Source of the DNA: Punica granatum | Taxonomy: Eukaryota; Streptophyta; Magnoliopsida; Myrtales; Lythraceae | DNA length: 64,000 nucleotides | NCBI RefSeq assembly: GCF_007655135.1 | Contig: NC_045128.1 | Location: forward strand, 24,956,811-25,020,810 | Direction of reading: 5' to 3' | In this document: piece after piece, positions 23,315 through 35,645 of the stretch | How positions within the stretch are numbered: position 1 is the first letter of the stretch | Layout of the letters: each line of letters begins with the position of its first letter | Program-made: the position numbers and the translations under genes | The notes under the pieces: generated by a model | What the model was told of the DNA's origin: nothing | The model's database searches: none | The model's input: the letters and a program-made list of their open reading frames with translations, nothing else

Positions 23315-24899
23315 TGTCAGCACCCCATTTCGGTCCATCGGCTCCAGCGGGGCAAAATCATCATTTTTGTCATCCATCGGAGGGAAATATTTTCAGCTAA
23401 TCGCCCAAGCACGCACAACTCCTAAAAATGGGGAATTTTCATAATTTAACACCAATTTTATGATTTTTAAAAAAATAATATTATTTAGGACTTCATTGAA
23501 TTTCGCGCGCGTTAGAGTCAATTTTCATGATCCGGGACTAAAATTAAGGCCGAAAAACATTTTATTGCATAACATTGATCCATAAATTTTTTTGAACACA
23601 ATGCCGATTCCGGATCATTTTTTCGACATCCAATTGCAAAGACGAGAATTGTAATCTCTACGCGCGTTAAATTTGAATTTTTGAATTTCGAAAAAAAAAG
23701 GACGAAGGGGTCAAAGCCGGTCTGACCGACCGTTGCCCACATTTAAAAAAAAAAAGGCAACGGTCAGAACTGATCGTTTCCCCTCCTTCTCCCCCCCTTT
23801 TTTTTTGTCTTTTTCTCCCATTCTTTCTTCTCCTCTTCTTCTTTCTCCTTCTCCTTCCTTTCTTTTTCTTCTGCGTACAGACCCAAAAAAAAGAAAAGAA
23901 ACCCTAGCTAGAAAAACACCTCATTGATAAAAAAAAAAGCCTAATTGCATCTCCCCTCAAAAAACCCTAGGCAACACTCCCTCTCCTCCTCAGCCGCTTC
24001 CTTGCCCAAATTTTTTTTCCCTCAGCTGGATTCCCCACGGCTCCCTCAAAACTCCCTCAGCTCACCCTTTTCCCCTTAGCTCGAGAACCTAAATAGAGAC
24101 TCCTTATTTTTTTTCCTTTCAACCGCCTCTCATTCCGGGGGATACCCTCTCAGCTCATCCTCTCCCCTTGCACGCCCCTAGCTCCTCTCTCCTTCCCTCA
24201 GCTCATCACACTAAGAAAAAAAACCTCATGACCCCTCCCCCTCTCATTCAAACGTTCAGAACCCCTTCTCCTCTGGATACTCAACAGAGAACACCCCAAG
24301 CTCACCTCCCTTTCCTCGGGTCAAAGGCCAACCACTCGCGAGACATATCTAGCCATCCTTAGGGACACCCTAGCCGTCAAGAGCCCCATGCCAGGTAGTC
24401 GGTTTCCCGATTTTTTTTTTGCAGGTGGGTTGGATAAGATCCAGGTTCACAGTGTGCCACCTTCCAGCCCTCAACGTGGGTCTGTGAGCCACCTCGAACC
24501 CTCAAGCCAATCCCGTGGAGCCGCATCTAGGTGCCCTCCCTGGTGGTTGCTCATTCTCGAGCTCCTGAGCTAGAATATCCTCCCTTTCGACTACTGTGGA
24601 GAGGCTGGTTCGACCATTTGCCGATCCTCGATTCTTCCTAAAGACCCTTGAGCTGTGGCAGTAACAACCAGCAGCTGTGCGGTTGCTGTTAGTCCCATCC
24701 CAGTCTCCATTCGAGAGGCATTCGAGTTTTACGGGCCATTCCCGACACCCGCTCGAGCAAGGTATGAATCCCAACTTAGTAGCATGTATAGGACTTCATT
24801 TTCGTCTGTTAATGTTTGTTTGGATGGCGATGACGTGAAGTGAATGTTTGTGAATCGTGTCGATGAACGGGATTAACCCAAACATGGTTATACAAACTA

Positions 24900-25680
24900 T
24901 TCATTATGTTCCAGCTTAGTCCCCGCGACTCTTTCCAATTTTCCATATCAGCCCTAAACTTTCGAATCCATTTCAATCAAGTCACGGGCTATTTTCGGTA
25001 TTTTCTGCGTAGTTCTTAACTTTTCAGACCATTCAAATAAATTCAGAGAACTTTTCTAACTGCTTCAATTCAGTCCCTGCCGCTATTTTTATTTTCCCCA
25101 GACCAGCCCTAACTTTCCGATGCTTTTCAGTCAAGTCCTGGCTTTTTCCAGTATTTTCCACGCAGTCCAGAATTTTCCTGACGATTTAAACCAGTCCGGG
25201 AAACTTTTAAATTTGTTTCAGTTCAGTCCTTGCAGCATTTTCCACTTTTTCAGGTCAGTCCTGAACTTTAAATTTCGTTTCAAACAAGCCCTGGGCCCTT
25301 TTCAATATTTTCTGCACAGTCCTTAACTTTTCAGATGATTTAAACAAGTCCTGAAAACTTTTAAATTTGTTTCAGTTCAGTCCCTGTGACATTTTCCAGA
25401 TCAGTCCCGAACTTTAAAATTCATTTCAATCAAATCCTGGGCCATTTTTAACACTTTCAGTTCAGCCACAGAATTTTCAGGTCATTCAAATCAGTCCAGG
25501 GAACTTTTTAATTCCTTTCAGTTCAGTCCCTATGACATTTTCCACTTTTCAGATCAGTCCAGAACTTTAAATTCTGTTTCAACCAGGTCCCAGCCATTTT
25601 TTTTATTCCTGTTCAGTCACAAAACTGTTCGGACGTTTCAAATTAGTCCAGAGAACTTTCCAAATCATTCCCTGCTCTTT
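24900..25680 (+). repeat. Degenerate tandem array inside the LTR
   Basis: A composite unit recurs about four to five times with heavy decay, built from phrases such as TTTCAGTTCAGTCCCTG, TTTTCAGATCAGTCC, AACTTTAAATTCGTTTCAA and ATTTTCTGCACAGTCC. The same array is present in the 3' LTR (about 36190-36990), so it predates the insertion of element 1. Confidence 0.65.
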
Positions 25681-25876
25681 CGAAATTATTCTAATTCGAT
25701 CATTGAACAATTTATAAAATGTGTGTTATGATGGTCATTTATATATGATTGCATGCAACCGTACTTCATGTTTGGTTTTGATCGAATGATAAATCGTAAG
25801 TTAAATGCTTTAGATTTAAATAAACCGCTTCGTAGACCCATAGTACTTACGGCAAATAATATATCAAAACGGTTTA

Positions 25877-26647
25877 GGTTATGTTTGGAAACAAAATTTT
25901 TCTCACTTCAACTCAATTCCAAACTTTTTAATTTTCAAAATAACCAAAATATTTTCAAATTTTTTACTTTTGCCCCATCCCTTCTCCCTCATCCGCGAAG
26001 TCACTGTTCATCATCTTCCTCCCCCCTCCACCCCGTCCTCTCTCTCTCTCTCTCTCTCTCTCTTCCTTCATGCCGATCCCCGAGCCCCAAATCTCATCAA
26101 TCGATCCTAGGGTTTTGATTTCCACTTCAGATTTCCACTTCATAATCTGAAGATCTATCCTAGGGTTTCTGATTTTAACTTCATAATCTGAAGATTGAGG
26201 CCAAGTTCACTGTTTCCAATGGAAGCCTGACTCCATAGAACCTCGGTCCGAGATAATCGGACGGAACTGGCAGAGAGGAGTAGATCTCCTTGTCTTCTCG
26301 AAGCGACTGGTGAAAGAGTCGCGAATCTACAGATAATCGCTATCTTCTCACGAACCTCGCGCAAATCATCCTCCTCCATGAACAATGCAGGGGGAAGAAG
26401 AAGAACAAAGATGGTGACGTCCTTGGCGGAAGGGAGAGTGGTCTTGATGAGGATAGGGAATGAGGAGAGGGTGGGCTCGAAGATAGGTGGGGTGGAGGAG
26501 GGAGGAAGATGATGAACAATGACGTTGGGGAGGAGGGAGAAGGGGTGGGGCAAAAGTGAAAATTTTGAAAACATTTTGGTCATTTTGAAAATTTAAAAAG
26601 TTTGGAGTTGAGTTGAACTGAGTAAAATTCTGTTTCCAAACAGAACC
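25877..26647. mobile_element. 771-bp PIF/Harbinger-type MITE with ~170-bp TIRs, empty site available
   Basis: Flanked by TTA (25874-25876 and 26648-26650). The arms begin GGTTATGTTTGGAAACA and, on the reverse complement, GGTTCTGTTTGGAAACA, and pair for about 170 bp. The 3' LTR of the same retrotransposon has the uninterrupted sequence CGGTTTAATTATTC at about 37198-37211, so the insertion point and 3-bp duplication are directly visible. There is no transposase. Confidence 0.88.
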
Positions 26648-28438
26648 TTAATTATTCACTTGGACTTAAAACCGACGAATTAATTTTATTGTGATCATTT
26701 TACCCATATTCGTGTGCTTGGAATAATGAATGTGTCTTTGATTAAAACCTTACATGAATCGGTTTAATTATGTAAAGTTGATTAAAAATTGAATTTAACC
26801 CCAAGATAGTCGGAAATTAGAGTTTATTGGGCGGTCCATCAATGGGCATTCTGATGGCTCGAAACCTGTAAACTAAAGCATTTGGCAATTTTTAATTAAC
26901 TTAAAATTCTACACACTCGAGGAAATCGGGACGTTAAACTTGGTTAAAATAAATAACTCGACTCTTTTAAATGAATTGCACGAACCGGGCAATAATTTGT
27001 AATCACGTCGATAGTTCAAGAACTGTTAGCCATGCCTTTTTAAAATTCACAATTTCAAAAAAAAAACACTGAGATACGTGTCATGCGTAGCATGGATATC
27101 TAGGGAGTACTCGTATATCTTGACTTAAGTTTAGGCCCAATTTGAGGTGGTTCTAGTCGGAATATACGAGTCCTCTTTGGACCACTTCTGGGCGGAGCGA
27201 CCGATTTCTTAGCTCTTTCGGGGTCTTCACAACCCCGATGGATCCAAGGGATCGATCGACACCGACTATTGACTTTCGATAGTCCATGTTACGTGATCTT
27301 GATTTTTCATACACACACATACTTTCCGGTTCAAGGGCATGACTACCAGTTCTTGACCCGCTGACATCCTAGCGGTGTTTCGTGCTCCCATTTCCCTAAA
27401 TTAATATTTAGAACAGGTTAAAATACGAAAAACTGATCAACCTCAGACTCGGCTTAACCAAACGTGAGCAAATAGTCATGCAAATGGTTAGGCTTCAGGT
27501 ATTAGTTGGAAATATTCTTAATTTGTAAAAGTCGCATTGTCACGAAACAGAAACAACCCACACATTTAAGACTTGATTACAGACATCATGTCTGTCAGGT
27601 CTGTCAAAATACTGCCGAATGCTACATGCCCTCTCCATCACCGCTTTTGTCTGTTTTAGGGTAGGATTTATATATCAAGATACCCCGGTTAATAATCGGT
27701 TAACTTACGTAAATTCGGCAATAACGAAATCTTTCGTTTGTTTATTTACGTTTACTTGTTACATTTTTGCACTTGTTTGTTATGTGGGTTGAGCCCGATC
27801 CTTTAGAATACGATTTACACGGGGTCCAACACCCCTAACCGTCGATCACGGGGTCCAATGCCCCATACAACGAGTGTACATTTTAATTTAATTTTTAGTA
27901 TTTTCCAAAACCACACAGTGAGTATGAGTGGAATAATGACCGAACACGAACCAATCGGGATTCAATCGTTGTAATTTGTATTCTTATTTGAGAGAACAAT
28001 GTAAGCATTTATTATGTACATTTATTCATTTAAGAATCCCGGTCGAATAGTGAATGGTCGGAGTGTTTTTTCGAATTTACGGTGTCAAAATGAGCGAGTC
28101 AAGTGCAACCCTAAATCGTGCGGTAAATAAATTAAATGGCAAGCCTAACAAGCTAGAGTACCGAAAGGATGTGTTGGATATAGGCCCACAAGTAATAGAA
28201 CCCTTGAATTCGAAATTTTCGGTTCCGTACAGACCATTGCCTTAGCATACTAGGTGTATCCTGTACCCCTAGACCCGGGCGACTCACCGGCCATCGACCT
28301 CCGGGTCGTAAACAGGTAGTGGCAACTCCTTCTCACATGCATCCGTCGCGCGTTCCCAGGGAGGTAGATATTCCCAAGCCGCTTGCATAGGCACGCGCAT
28401 GCGTGCCTCGACGAGACGAAATTCGGGTGCGTACAACT

Positions 28439-28456
28439 TGGCGACTCCACTGGGGA
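28439..28456 (+). promoter_or_regulatory. Primer binding site of element 1 (tRNA-Arg type)
   Basis: TGGCGACTCCACTGGGGA starts three bases after the LTR end. From memory it is complementary to the CCA-tailed 3' end of plant tRNA-Arg(ACG). It primes minus-strand synthesis in an active element. Confidence 0.75.
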
Positions 28457-29125
28457 CACTTAGAGGGTTTGGGCTCGTTCCCACTTATTTTGCTTGCTTG
28501 TCTATTTACGGCTTCTTTGTAGTTTCTTACTTTTCTACTTCACGCACTTCTATTTATGCACTTGCATTGCACATCATTCTAGCTCTAAGAACCTATTGGT
28601 CGCGTCCCATGACCGATAATAGGAGCACATGTTAGATAATGGTTCCAAGTAAGGGTACGTTACACGGTTGGACCGTCAATCAGGCTCTCAAAGAGCTCCG
28701 CTCGATTTAAAGGAATTCATGCCCTTGAGTCGGGAGCCCCCATCCCTAGATAGCACGGTCCCTGTAGTACCGAAACCATGCATCATGCTGAGCCTCCATG
28801 CCATCCTTCATCCTGGCTTCGACGAATAATCCATCGAGTTGGCCTGCGTGCCACTTTAGTCTTTTTGTTTCAAGAGTGATGTACCTTGTAATTTATACTA
28901 AGCTGTGGGAATTTACTTTCTTTGCATACATGCATCATATGTTTTACAAAATTAGGGTGTCATTCATATTGACGAGTCCTAAGTCGGTCTTTCTTTCAAG
29001 GGATGCTACGCTCGGCCTCTTGTTCGCGCCTCGACAAAGTCCGTCAGCACATGAGGATCCCACTGAGCCTCCGCAAACCAAGATCGACACACTTGCCAGG
29101 ACATCCCCTATATCAGGCACAACCA
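28457..29125 (+). other. Leader and start of internal region of element 1
   Basis: Similar in order and content to 50517-51115 of element 2 (for example AGGGTGTCATTC and GATGAGTCCTAAG-like passages). The DUF7745-like coding segment present in element 2 is missing here: sequence jumps from the leader to the downstream coil-like segment that the MULE interrupts. Confidence 0.55.
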
Positions 29126-30623
29126 AGGTTTTCATAATCGCGATTATACTTAGAATCGGTCGAGGGTCGTAGAATCGTGAATCGTAGAATCGTATCGTGA
29201 ATCGTAAGATTCTACTTATAATTAAAAAAAAGCATATATACATAAATTATACTTTCCTGAGCAAAAAAAAAAATCAATCATTGATTCCTTATATTTAAAA
29301 AAGGATCAAAAACCAACAAACCAACAAAAAGTCATAAAAGCACAAAACATCGTTACAAATTATCGAAATTCAAAGTCCAAATCATAATTCAAACTCTCAA
29401 AATAAACAGTTAACTACATAAGTCATAACATAGAATGCCCCTAATTATTTGTGTTTAATTCAAATTACCGTTATTCAATTTAATGGTCAAATTGAATCCT
29501 TGAATTTAACTCATTGAAACATGATTTAATTTAATTACTTACCGTTAGAAGTGTAGGCCATTAATTTGATTTAATTAATTCTTTTAGTAATAATAATGGT
29601 CATTAAAAATGAATGCATTCCTTGCTGTATAAAATGGACAAATGGAAGTGGCTGTTCTAATTAGCAAATATTCAGAGAGACCATTGATGTAATCATTCAG
29701 TGCGGAATAATATTTTACTTTCCTCGTATTGCAAACCAAAGTTCAGAAACAAAAGAAAACTCCTAAACATAAGTTAGGCATTTCAACAAACACGTTGGGT
29801 GCTGTAAATGGAAGATCAAAAAATAGGAAAGCCATATTGAAGCCGTATCTCTGCGCTGCATCGCGTATTATGAAAGCCGTATTGCCCGAACGGGGCATGC
29901 TGCAAGAGCGTCGGTGAGTGGTAAGCGTAGGAGGCGTGCCCGAAGGGCAGCGGCAGCAGTGCGGTTTTAAGAGTAAAAATTGATCAAATAGGCAATTAAG
30001 CCAGCGATTTAAGCGGCACAGAGAACAGAGCAGAAAGGAGAAGAAGAGAGAAGAAGGGAGAAATCGAGAGAATACTAGTAAATTGAAACGTTCGACTGAT
30101 GTCACAAATGGGTAATGGAATTGGGATCTGCGGAGCAGCCAGAGCTTCAAGCTCATCGGAGTCGGAAGTTGGAACAACCGAACAAGAGAAACCGGCACAA
30201 AGAATTTGAAGAAATTGTTGAAGCTTCGTGGAGAGTCGGAGGTCCGGTGGATTAGGGCATAGAAATGTCGAGACTGTCAGGACTCGGGAGAAAGGAGGAG
30301 CACCGGAGAAGAAAGGGAAAGGAGGGGAGAAGTGAGGGAAAAAAAAAAAAAGGTTGTCGGGCTCAGAGCCAATGGGCTGGGCTTTGGCCCACTCTAGCCT
30401 TGCCTTCGCCCAAGGGCCCGAATCAGGCCTGCCCTTCGCCCGAGTCTGGGCCGAATCCGGAATCGCAGAATCGGTCCGAATCCGCGATTCTTCGATTCAC
30501 GGCCCGATTCAGATGCGATTCTACAGTTTCCGATTCAGCCCATTGAATCAGAATCGCATGACCTCCCTTGAATCGTAGAATCGTACGATTCTATGATTCG
30601 AATCATGATTCTAAGAACCATGG
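29126..30623. mobile_element. 1.5-kb Mutator-like element with 9-bp duplication GCACAACCA
   Basis: GCACAACCA lies at 29117-29125 and 30624-30632. Left end AGGTTTTCATAATCGCGATT and the reverse complement of the right end (GGTTCTTAGAATCATGATT) are partly paired. Both subterminal zones are packed with GAATCGTA/ATTCGATT-type motifs (29150-29215, 30450-30615). No transposase was found. A possible host-derived core lies at about 29740-30360 with no identity I can defend. It interrupts a small open segment of element 1. Confidence 0.75.
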
Positions 30624-30632
30624 GCACAACCA

Positions 30633-30845
30633 CCACGATCGACCTCACCAACAGCATGATAGATCACCTTCGCCGGTAAGCTGCTGAGAAAGATGAGGAA
30701 CTCACCGACTAGTCACAACTTCAAAAGGAACTCCATCAAACCCGCACTGAGCTTCAGAGACGTAATCAAGAGTTGGCTCGAAAGAGCGTTGCTTTAGAGA
30801 AGTCTAGGAAGAGGACCCGTGGAGGTCGGCATACATCCTAGGATA
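30633..30845 (+). pseudogene. Remnant of retroelement coiled-coil ORF segment
   Basis: After removal of the MULE the frame reads into a charged, helix-prone stretch (AAEKDEEL, QKELHQT, LEKSRKRTRGGRH) that parallels 52380-52570 in element 2. There are in-frame stops at the end of DHLRR and after EELTD. It is the tail of a gag-like or ORF1-like protein whose front half is deleted in this copy. Confidence 0.5.
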
Positions 30846-33800
30846 TATACCTCTATGAGGTCTCGGCCTAGAACTGATGCTTTCCGAAGCGACGCTCACT
30901 CAAGCCCCGAGCGTGGTGGAAGATCAATTTAGGATTTGATTTTACTAAATTTGCATTGTGCTTCGAACCTTCTAAGTCAATGTGAACGACAACATTAGCG
31001 TTTCAAAATTCACGCATCGCATGCATTCCATTTAGTTATTATTTCTCACAGCAATTACCCTGCATTTCTAGTACTACAGGCGAAACTAACCAATAGAGCG
31101 CAACCGCTCGACCGAGCGAGTCCCCCCCCCATGCGACCAAGAGCGTTCCTCCGCGTCGTGCGAACACATTTTGTACCAATGCACGCACCCTCAATGCACT
31201 TCACACGTCCCTCAGTGCGTTCACACGACGCATACCAGGCCAGTTCGCTCCCCTGTACACTTGCATTCAAATTACGAATAGTTTTTGTTCCTTCATTGCT
31301 TTTCCTCTTCCCATTGCAGGAAATAACCGACAAGAAGACAACTTGAACCTTGAACGACCACAATCAGGACAACGAACACTCCTCGTCCAGCTCCTTGGAA
31401 CTTCGACACCGAGTCCCAACCATTCCTCCACAAAGATCGCAAGTAATTGCTCCAACAGACAGAGCATGGCCTTGCCCACCCGTCGCGAAAGTCATTTGCA
31501 TGGTTGCACCTCCAACCGAAGGATGGTTTCGACCCACCCTCTACTGTGGTGACCAACCGACTACCCGGGCAACACGTTCCCCTTTCTTAAACTACCCTTT
31601 TGCTCCCCTTCTATTTTATTTTAATGCATTCCCAGATGGGCTCCCAGCACGAGCGAACCCTTCAAGAGGCACTAGGACAGTCTCGAAAGACGTTCCATCA
31701 ATTTTGTCGAGCACGTTTGACTTGCCTGTCCCCGTGGGACCTGGCTCCTCGAGCCTTCCTTAGGAAGGTTGCGTATGCCAACCCGTAACCAAGGAAAGTA
31801 TATACTTATGCGGCCCCAGCCATGGTCTAGCCACTCCGGTGTGTTGATGGCTGTACTATCGAAAACAAGTGTTCCCCACGCGTGACACCCCATGAGCCAC
31901 GTGACGGATGAAGGGATCTCTCATGGGTCCACACCATATTTCTTACCACATATTCCACTGAACAATCGCCTAATACATCATCTTTTTTGTCATCTTTCAC
32001 GGGGACACGCCGGTCACAGGTGGAGAGTGATGCACGAGATCACGCCCGTCTGAGAACTCCTCTCGGGCCTCCTTCCTTATACTTCGACAGGGAAGGGGCT
32101 CGACGCAGAGGTACTCCCTACGAAGTTGAAGACAAAAGCAACTGAGTGAGCCATACACCGCCAACGTAACTGTCTCAATTGACAAACAAGCATTACCTCC
32201 GGGGCAAGCATGCCCTTCGGCTTCAAGATAATGCCTCTTCAACAGACACTCGCCAGGGAGTAATGAAACATGATCGGGGGCAAAGATCGTGCAAGACACC
32301 TGTCACCGTCGACATCCGCATACACCGTGGCATCCCCATCCAACATTCATTCCAGGGCCACCTCGGTCACCCCTTCCCCGTGGCATAACTTTATACTTTT
32401 CTTTTACTTAGACAATAGGGGAAAAACATACATAAAGTATGCAAGGGAGAATGGACGCTCGATTCGACTTCCGAACGCACAAGACATGTTCCAAAAACCC
32501 GAATCCCACTGACGAGATCGGGGCAAGGACACATTAAGTCTCCACGAGGCGACGCGAATCAAAGCACCTGCAGCAATGTAAAAGCCTGGAAAAGCAAATC
32601 CAAGGGGCACAAACAGACCCCGGTTTCAAGAAAAAAAAGGGGCGAGCAATGCCCAACCAAAAAAAAAATCAATCAAGAAACTCAACGCAATAAGGCGACA
32701 ATCGCAACTCCTCGATGGATACACAATGCAAAATAGAGCAAACTCGGGAGTCGAATTCTCTGGACTCTTCTTCCTTGCAAACCTAAGAGACAAAAGAATT
32801 GAACCCGCTAGATTGAAAACCCCTATGGGGGGCCAAGGCAAAAGTTAGGGCAAAAGAGAGGCACGATCGAAAATTCCGAGGTGGGCGGTTGTGGCAAAAG
32901 AAGAACTCATCCCCTATAGGCTGAGAGGTGCGGACGAATCCCGAGGAGAGCGACCGTAGCAAAAGGAGAGCAAAATGAGAGAGAATAAACCGAATTGTCA
33001 CCCTAAGCCCTCGCACACCACGTGGACTAGGGATCCCTAGGGAAAGTGGCCAAGTTATCTACTCCAATACGATTCCGGATCAGCTCTCCAACATAACTCA
33101 ACCGTCCAAGGCGGATTCTTCCTCAAGTACAGTGGGCAACCGAGCACCCCATCCAAGCAGTTTGGTGCAACCCCCATAACAGAATGATGAAAAAAGGGGG
33201 TACATCTCACTGTATGCGTGAACTCGTGTATCCTTTTAGCCCGAGGCAACGTGCTCCTCATGCTTTCCCTTTTCTCTAGGTCCATTCATAACTCCAAACG
33301 GGTCACAGCCACCCTACAATCGGCTACTAGAAAGCTAAAGTCCCAAATATTCATTTCTGGGAGTCTAGTCATAACACTCTGGAAATAACTAGACCGAGGT
33401 CTGACCAAATTTGCACAGAAATTCCCCATGCGGGTTACAAACGCAGCCGCCCTATGGCACCCTGACGAGAAATGTCCCAAGCCGACGGGTTCGTCGAACA
33501 ATCGATGGGGTCACTGGGGCATCATTAAGAATGTCTCGACATGCCCATGCAAGGCCAACAGAAGCCCTGGAGGCCTTGCATCGAGGCCTTCAAAAAAACA
33601 TGAACCCATTCGTATTGCCAAAACAAAATTCTTCATGGGTCGCTCAAGCGACCCGAAATTGAAAAGCATGCGTCGCAATTACTCCTTTTTTACCTGTGCT
33701 TACACATTGTTAGTAACTCACCACTGATTTACTGAAGTTATCAGGACCACAGGTACTGCAAGCAATAAGAACTATAGCGCACTCTGATTCCCGATCCCTT

Positions 33801-33855
33801 GGGGTTCGTAAGCTCCAATTAGAGCTCGAGTCCTTCGTCACAAGACCGGGGCATC
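30846..33855 (+). other. Non-coding backbone of element 1 internal region
   Basis: Matches the backbone of element 2 (about 52570-53430 and 54060-56560) in order, with blocks such as AGGAAATAACCGACAAGAAG, AGGACAGTCT, GGGATCCCTAGGGAAAGTGGCCAAG and ATCCAAGCAGTTTGGT. Many short ORFs occur on both strands but none is conserved between the two copies. Confidence 0.6.
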
Positions 33856-33859
33856 CCCA

Positions 33860-34290
33860 ACGAACTACAGTTGCCCCTGCAGCAGAGCCGGCATCTGGTA
33901 GAGCAACGAGCAACCACCCCAGTGGCGAGGCCAGCTTCCAGCAGATCAAATACACCACCGCCCTAGGGGCAAAGCAGGCCTCTAGCAAAGCACAACCATC
34001 CCAGCAGCAAAGCCGACCTCCGGCAAAACAAAGCCCCAACAGCAAAGCCGGCCTCCGGCAAAGCATAACTGCCCCAGCAGCAAGGCCGACCTCCGGCAAA
34101 AGCACGACTGCCCCAGCGGCGAGGCCGGTTTCCGACAGTTCGACAGGCAACAGCTTCAGTAACAAGTCCAACCTCCGATAGATCAACGCATGATTGCCCC
34201 AGCAGCGAGGCTGGCTTCTGGCAGGTCAAACACACCGTTGCCCCCGAAGAAGCAACTTCATCCTAGTAGCAATGCCGGCCTTCGACAAAT
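33860..34290 (+). repeat. Tandem array A of element 1 (~45-bp GC-rich units)
   Basis: About nine degenerate copies of a unit of the form CCCCAGCAGCAAGGCCGGCC followed by TCCGGCAAAGCA. A short version with two or three units lies at about 56590-56680 in element 2, so the array has expanded differently in the two copies. Minus-strand ORFs here are repeat artefacts. Confidence 0.7.
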
Positions 34291-34724
34291 CAACACCTTT
34301 GGGATAGCATTAGCCCTGCACATTTAGCGCACACCACCGTCCATATTACTGATAAAGAGTTTTGTCCATCTCCGCAGGTGAGTCACCTGCGGTTCTCACT
34401 CTTCTCCGAGACAAGATGGGTCTCGGTCCTGAGAGTCAGTCCAACCTATAGTACCGCCTCCCTACGGCAACATTCACAAGTAAATGGGGGCATCCTCGGT
34501 GAACCCAGCGATTGGACCATCCTCGACAAGCACACGACGCAAGTGATCCAGCATGAGCTCAATCATGCGATAAACTGCAAGCCGCGCCTACCGCTGCACC
34601 ATCCCAGCAAAGCCTCGACCCAATGACAAGCGCCCCTTTTCAGCGTCCTGCGCTGGTCCTTAGCACTGATCTTTACTTTTGCATTTCCTATACTTTCCTA
34701 TCAACTTGCATTTACTGTTTTGGG

Positions 34725-35645
34725 GTTTGGACACCCACAATTATTGCTTTGGGTTTGGACGCCCACCATTTACTGCTTTGGGTTTGGACACCCACCTCTT
34801 AATGCTTTGGGATTAGACACCCACCATTTACTGCTTTGGGTTTGGACACCCACCTTTTAATGCTTTGGGTTTGGACACTCATTTCTTAATGCTTTGGGAT
34901 TAGACACCCACCATTTACTGCTTTGGGTATGGACACCCACCTTTTACTGCTTTGGGTTTGGGCACCCACCATTTACTGCTTTGGGTTTGGACACCCATAT
35001 TTACTGCTTTCCGGACTTCACGTCCATGTTTACTGCTTTCCGAACTTCACGTCCATGTTTACTGCTTTCCAGACTTCACGTCCACATTTACTGCTTTCCG
35101 GATTTCGCGTCCACATTTACTGCTTTCCGGACTTTGCGTTCGCATCTACTGCTTTTCGGATTTTGTATCCCCAGACTTCGCGTCCGCATCTACTGCTTTT
35201 CGGACTTCGTATCCCCATTTACTGCTTTTCAGACTTCGTGTCCACATTTACTGCTTTTCGGACTTCGTGTCAACATTTGCTGCATTCCGGACTTCGCATC
35301 CCCATTTACTGTTTTTCGGACTTCGTGTCCACATTTACTGCTTTTCGGACTTCGCGTCCCCATTTACTGCTTTTCGGATTTCGTGTCCACATTTACTGCT
35401 TTTCGGACTTATCTACTACTTTCCGGACTTCGCGTTCACATCTACCGCTTTTTGGACTTCGCGTCCACATTTACTGCTTTCCAGACTTTGCGTCCCCAGT
35501 TACTGCTTTCCGGACTTCACGTCCCCAGTTATTGCTTTCCGGACTTCGCGTCCGCATTTACTGCTTTTCAGATTTCGGGTCCACATTTACTGCTTTCGGA
35601 CTTCGTGTTCACATTTACTGCATTCCAGACTTCGCGTTCGCATGT
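34725..35645 (+). repeat. Tandem array B of element 1 (29-bp period, about 30 units in two subfamilies)
   Basis: First subfamily (about 34725-34990): units TTACTGCTTTGGGTTTGGAC plus ACCCACCAT. Second (about 34990-35645): units TTACTGCTTTTCGGACTTCG plus CGTCCACAT. Both are 29 bp long with scattered truncated units. The unit lacks stops in all three plus frames and 29 is not a multiple of three, so each frame reads the same 29-residue cycle; this explains the three long overlapping ORFs. It is located just before the 3' LTR, as in Tat-lineage elements with hypervariable 3' regions. Confidence 0.85.

Larger units (their letters stand above)
23315..28435 (+). repeat. 5' LTR of element 1 (5121 bp with a 771-bp MITE inside)
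   Basis: From TGTCAGCACC to GTGCGTACA, followed two bases later by the primer site. Without the MITE and its target copy it is about 4.35 kb. It contains a degenerate array of ~190-bp units (about 24900-25680), and a short passage repeated in LTR 2 around GTCGATCACGGGGTCCAA (about 27840). Short ORFs over it are not conserved between the two copies and are not genes. Confidence 0.85.

Noticed and set aside
29743..30198. 151-codon minus-strand ORF in the 29126-30623 element
   Set aside because: Cysteine/leucine/phenylalanine-rich with no transposase motif or known domain; likely chance.
33710..34235. Minus-strand ORFs of 158 and 90 codons
   Set aside because: They read the GC-rich ~45-bp array A in reverse; composition is repeat-driven.
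34725..35645. CRISPR-like array (29-bp repeats)
   Set aside because: Units are directly adjacent with no spacers, and this is plant nuclear retrotransposon DNA. The period is coincidental.
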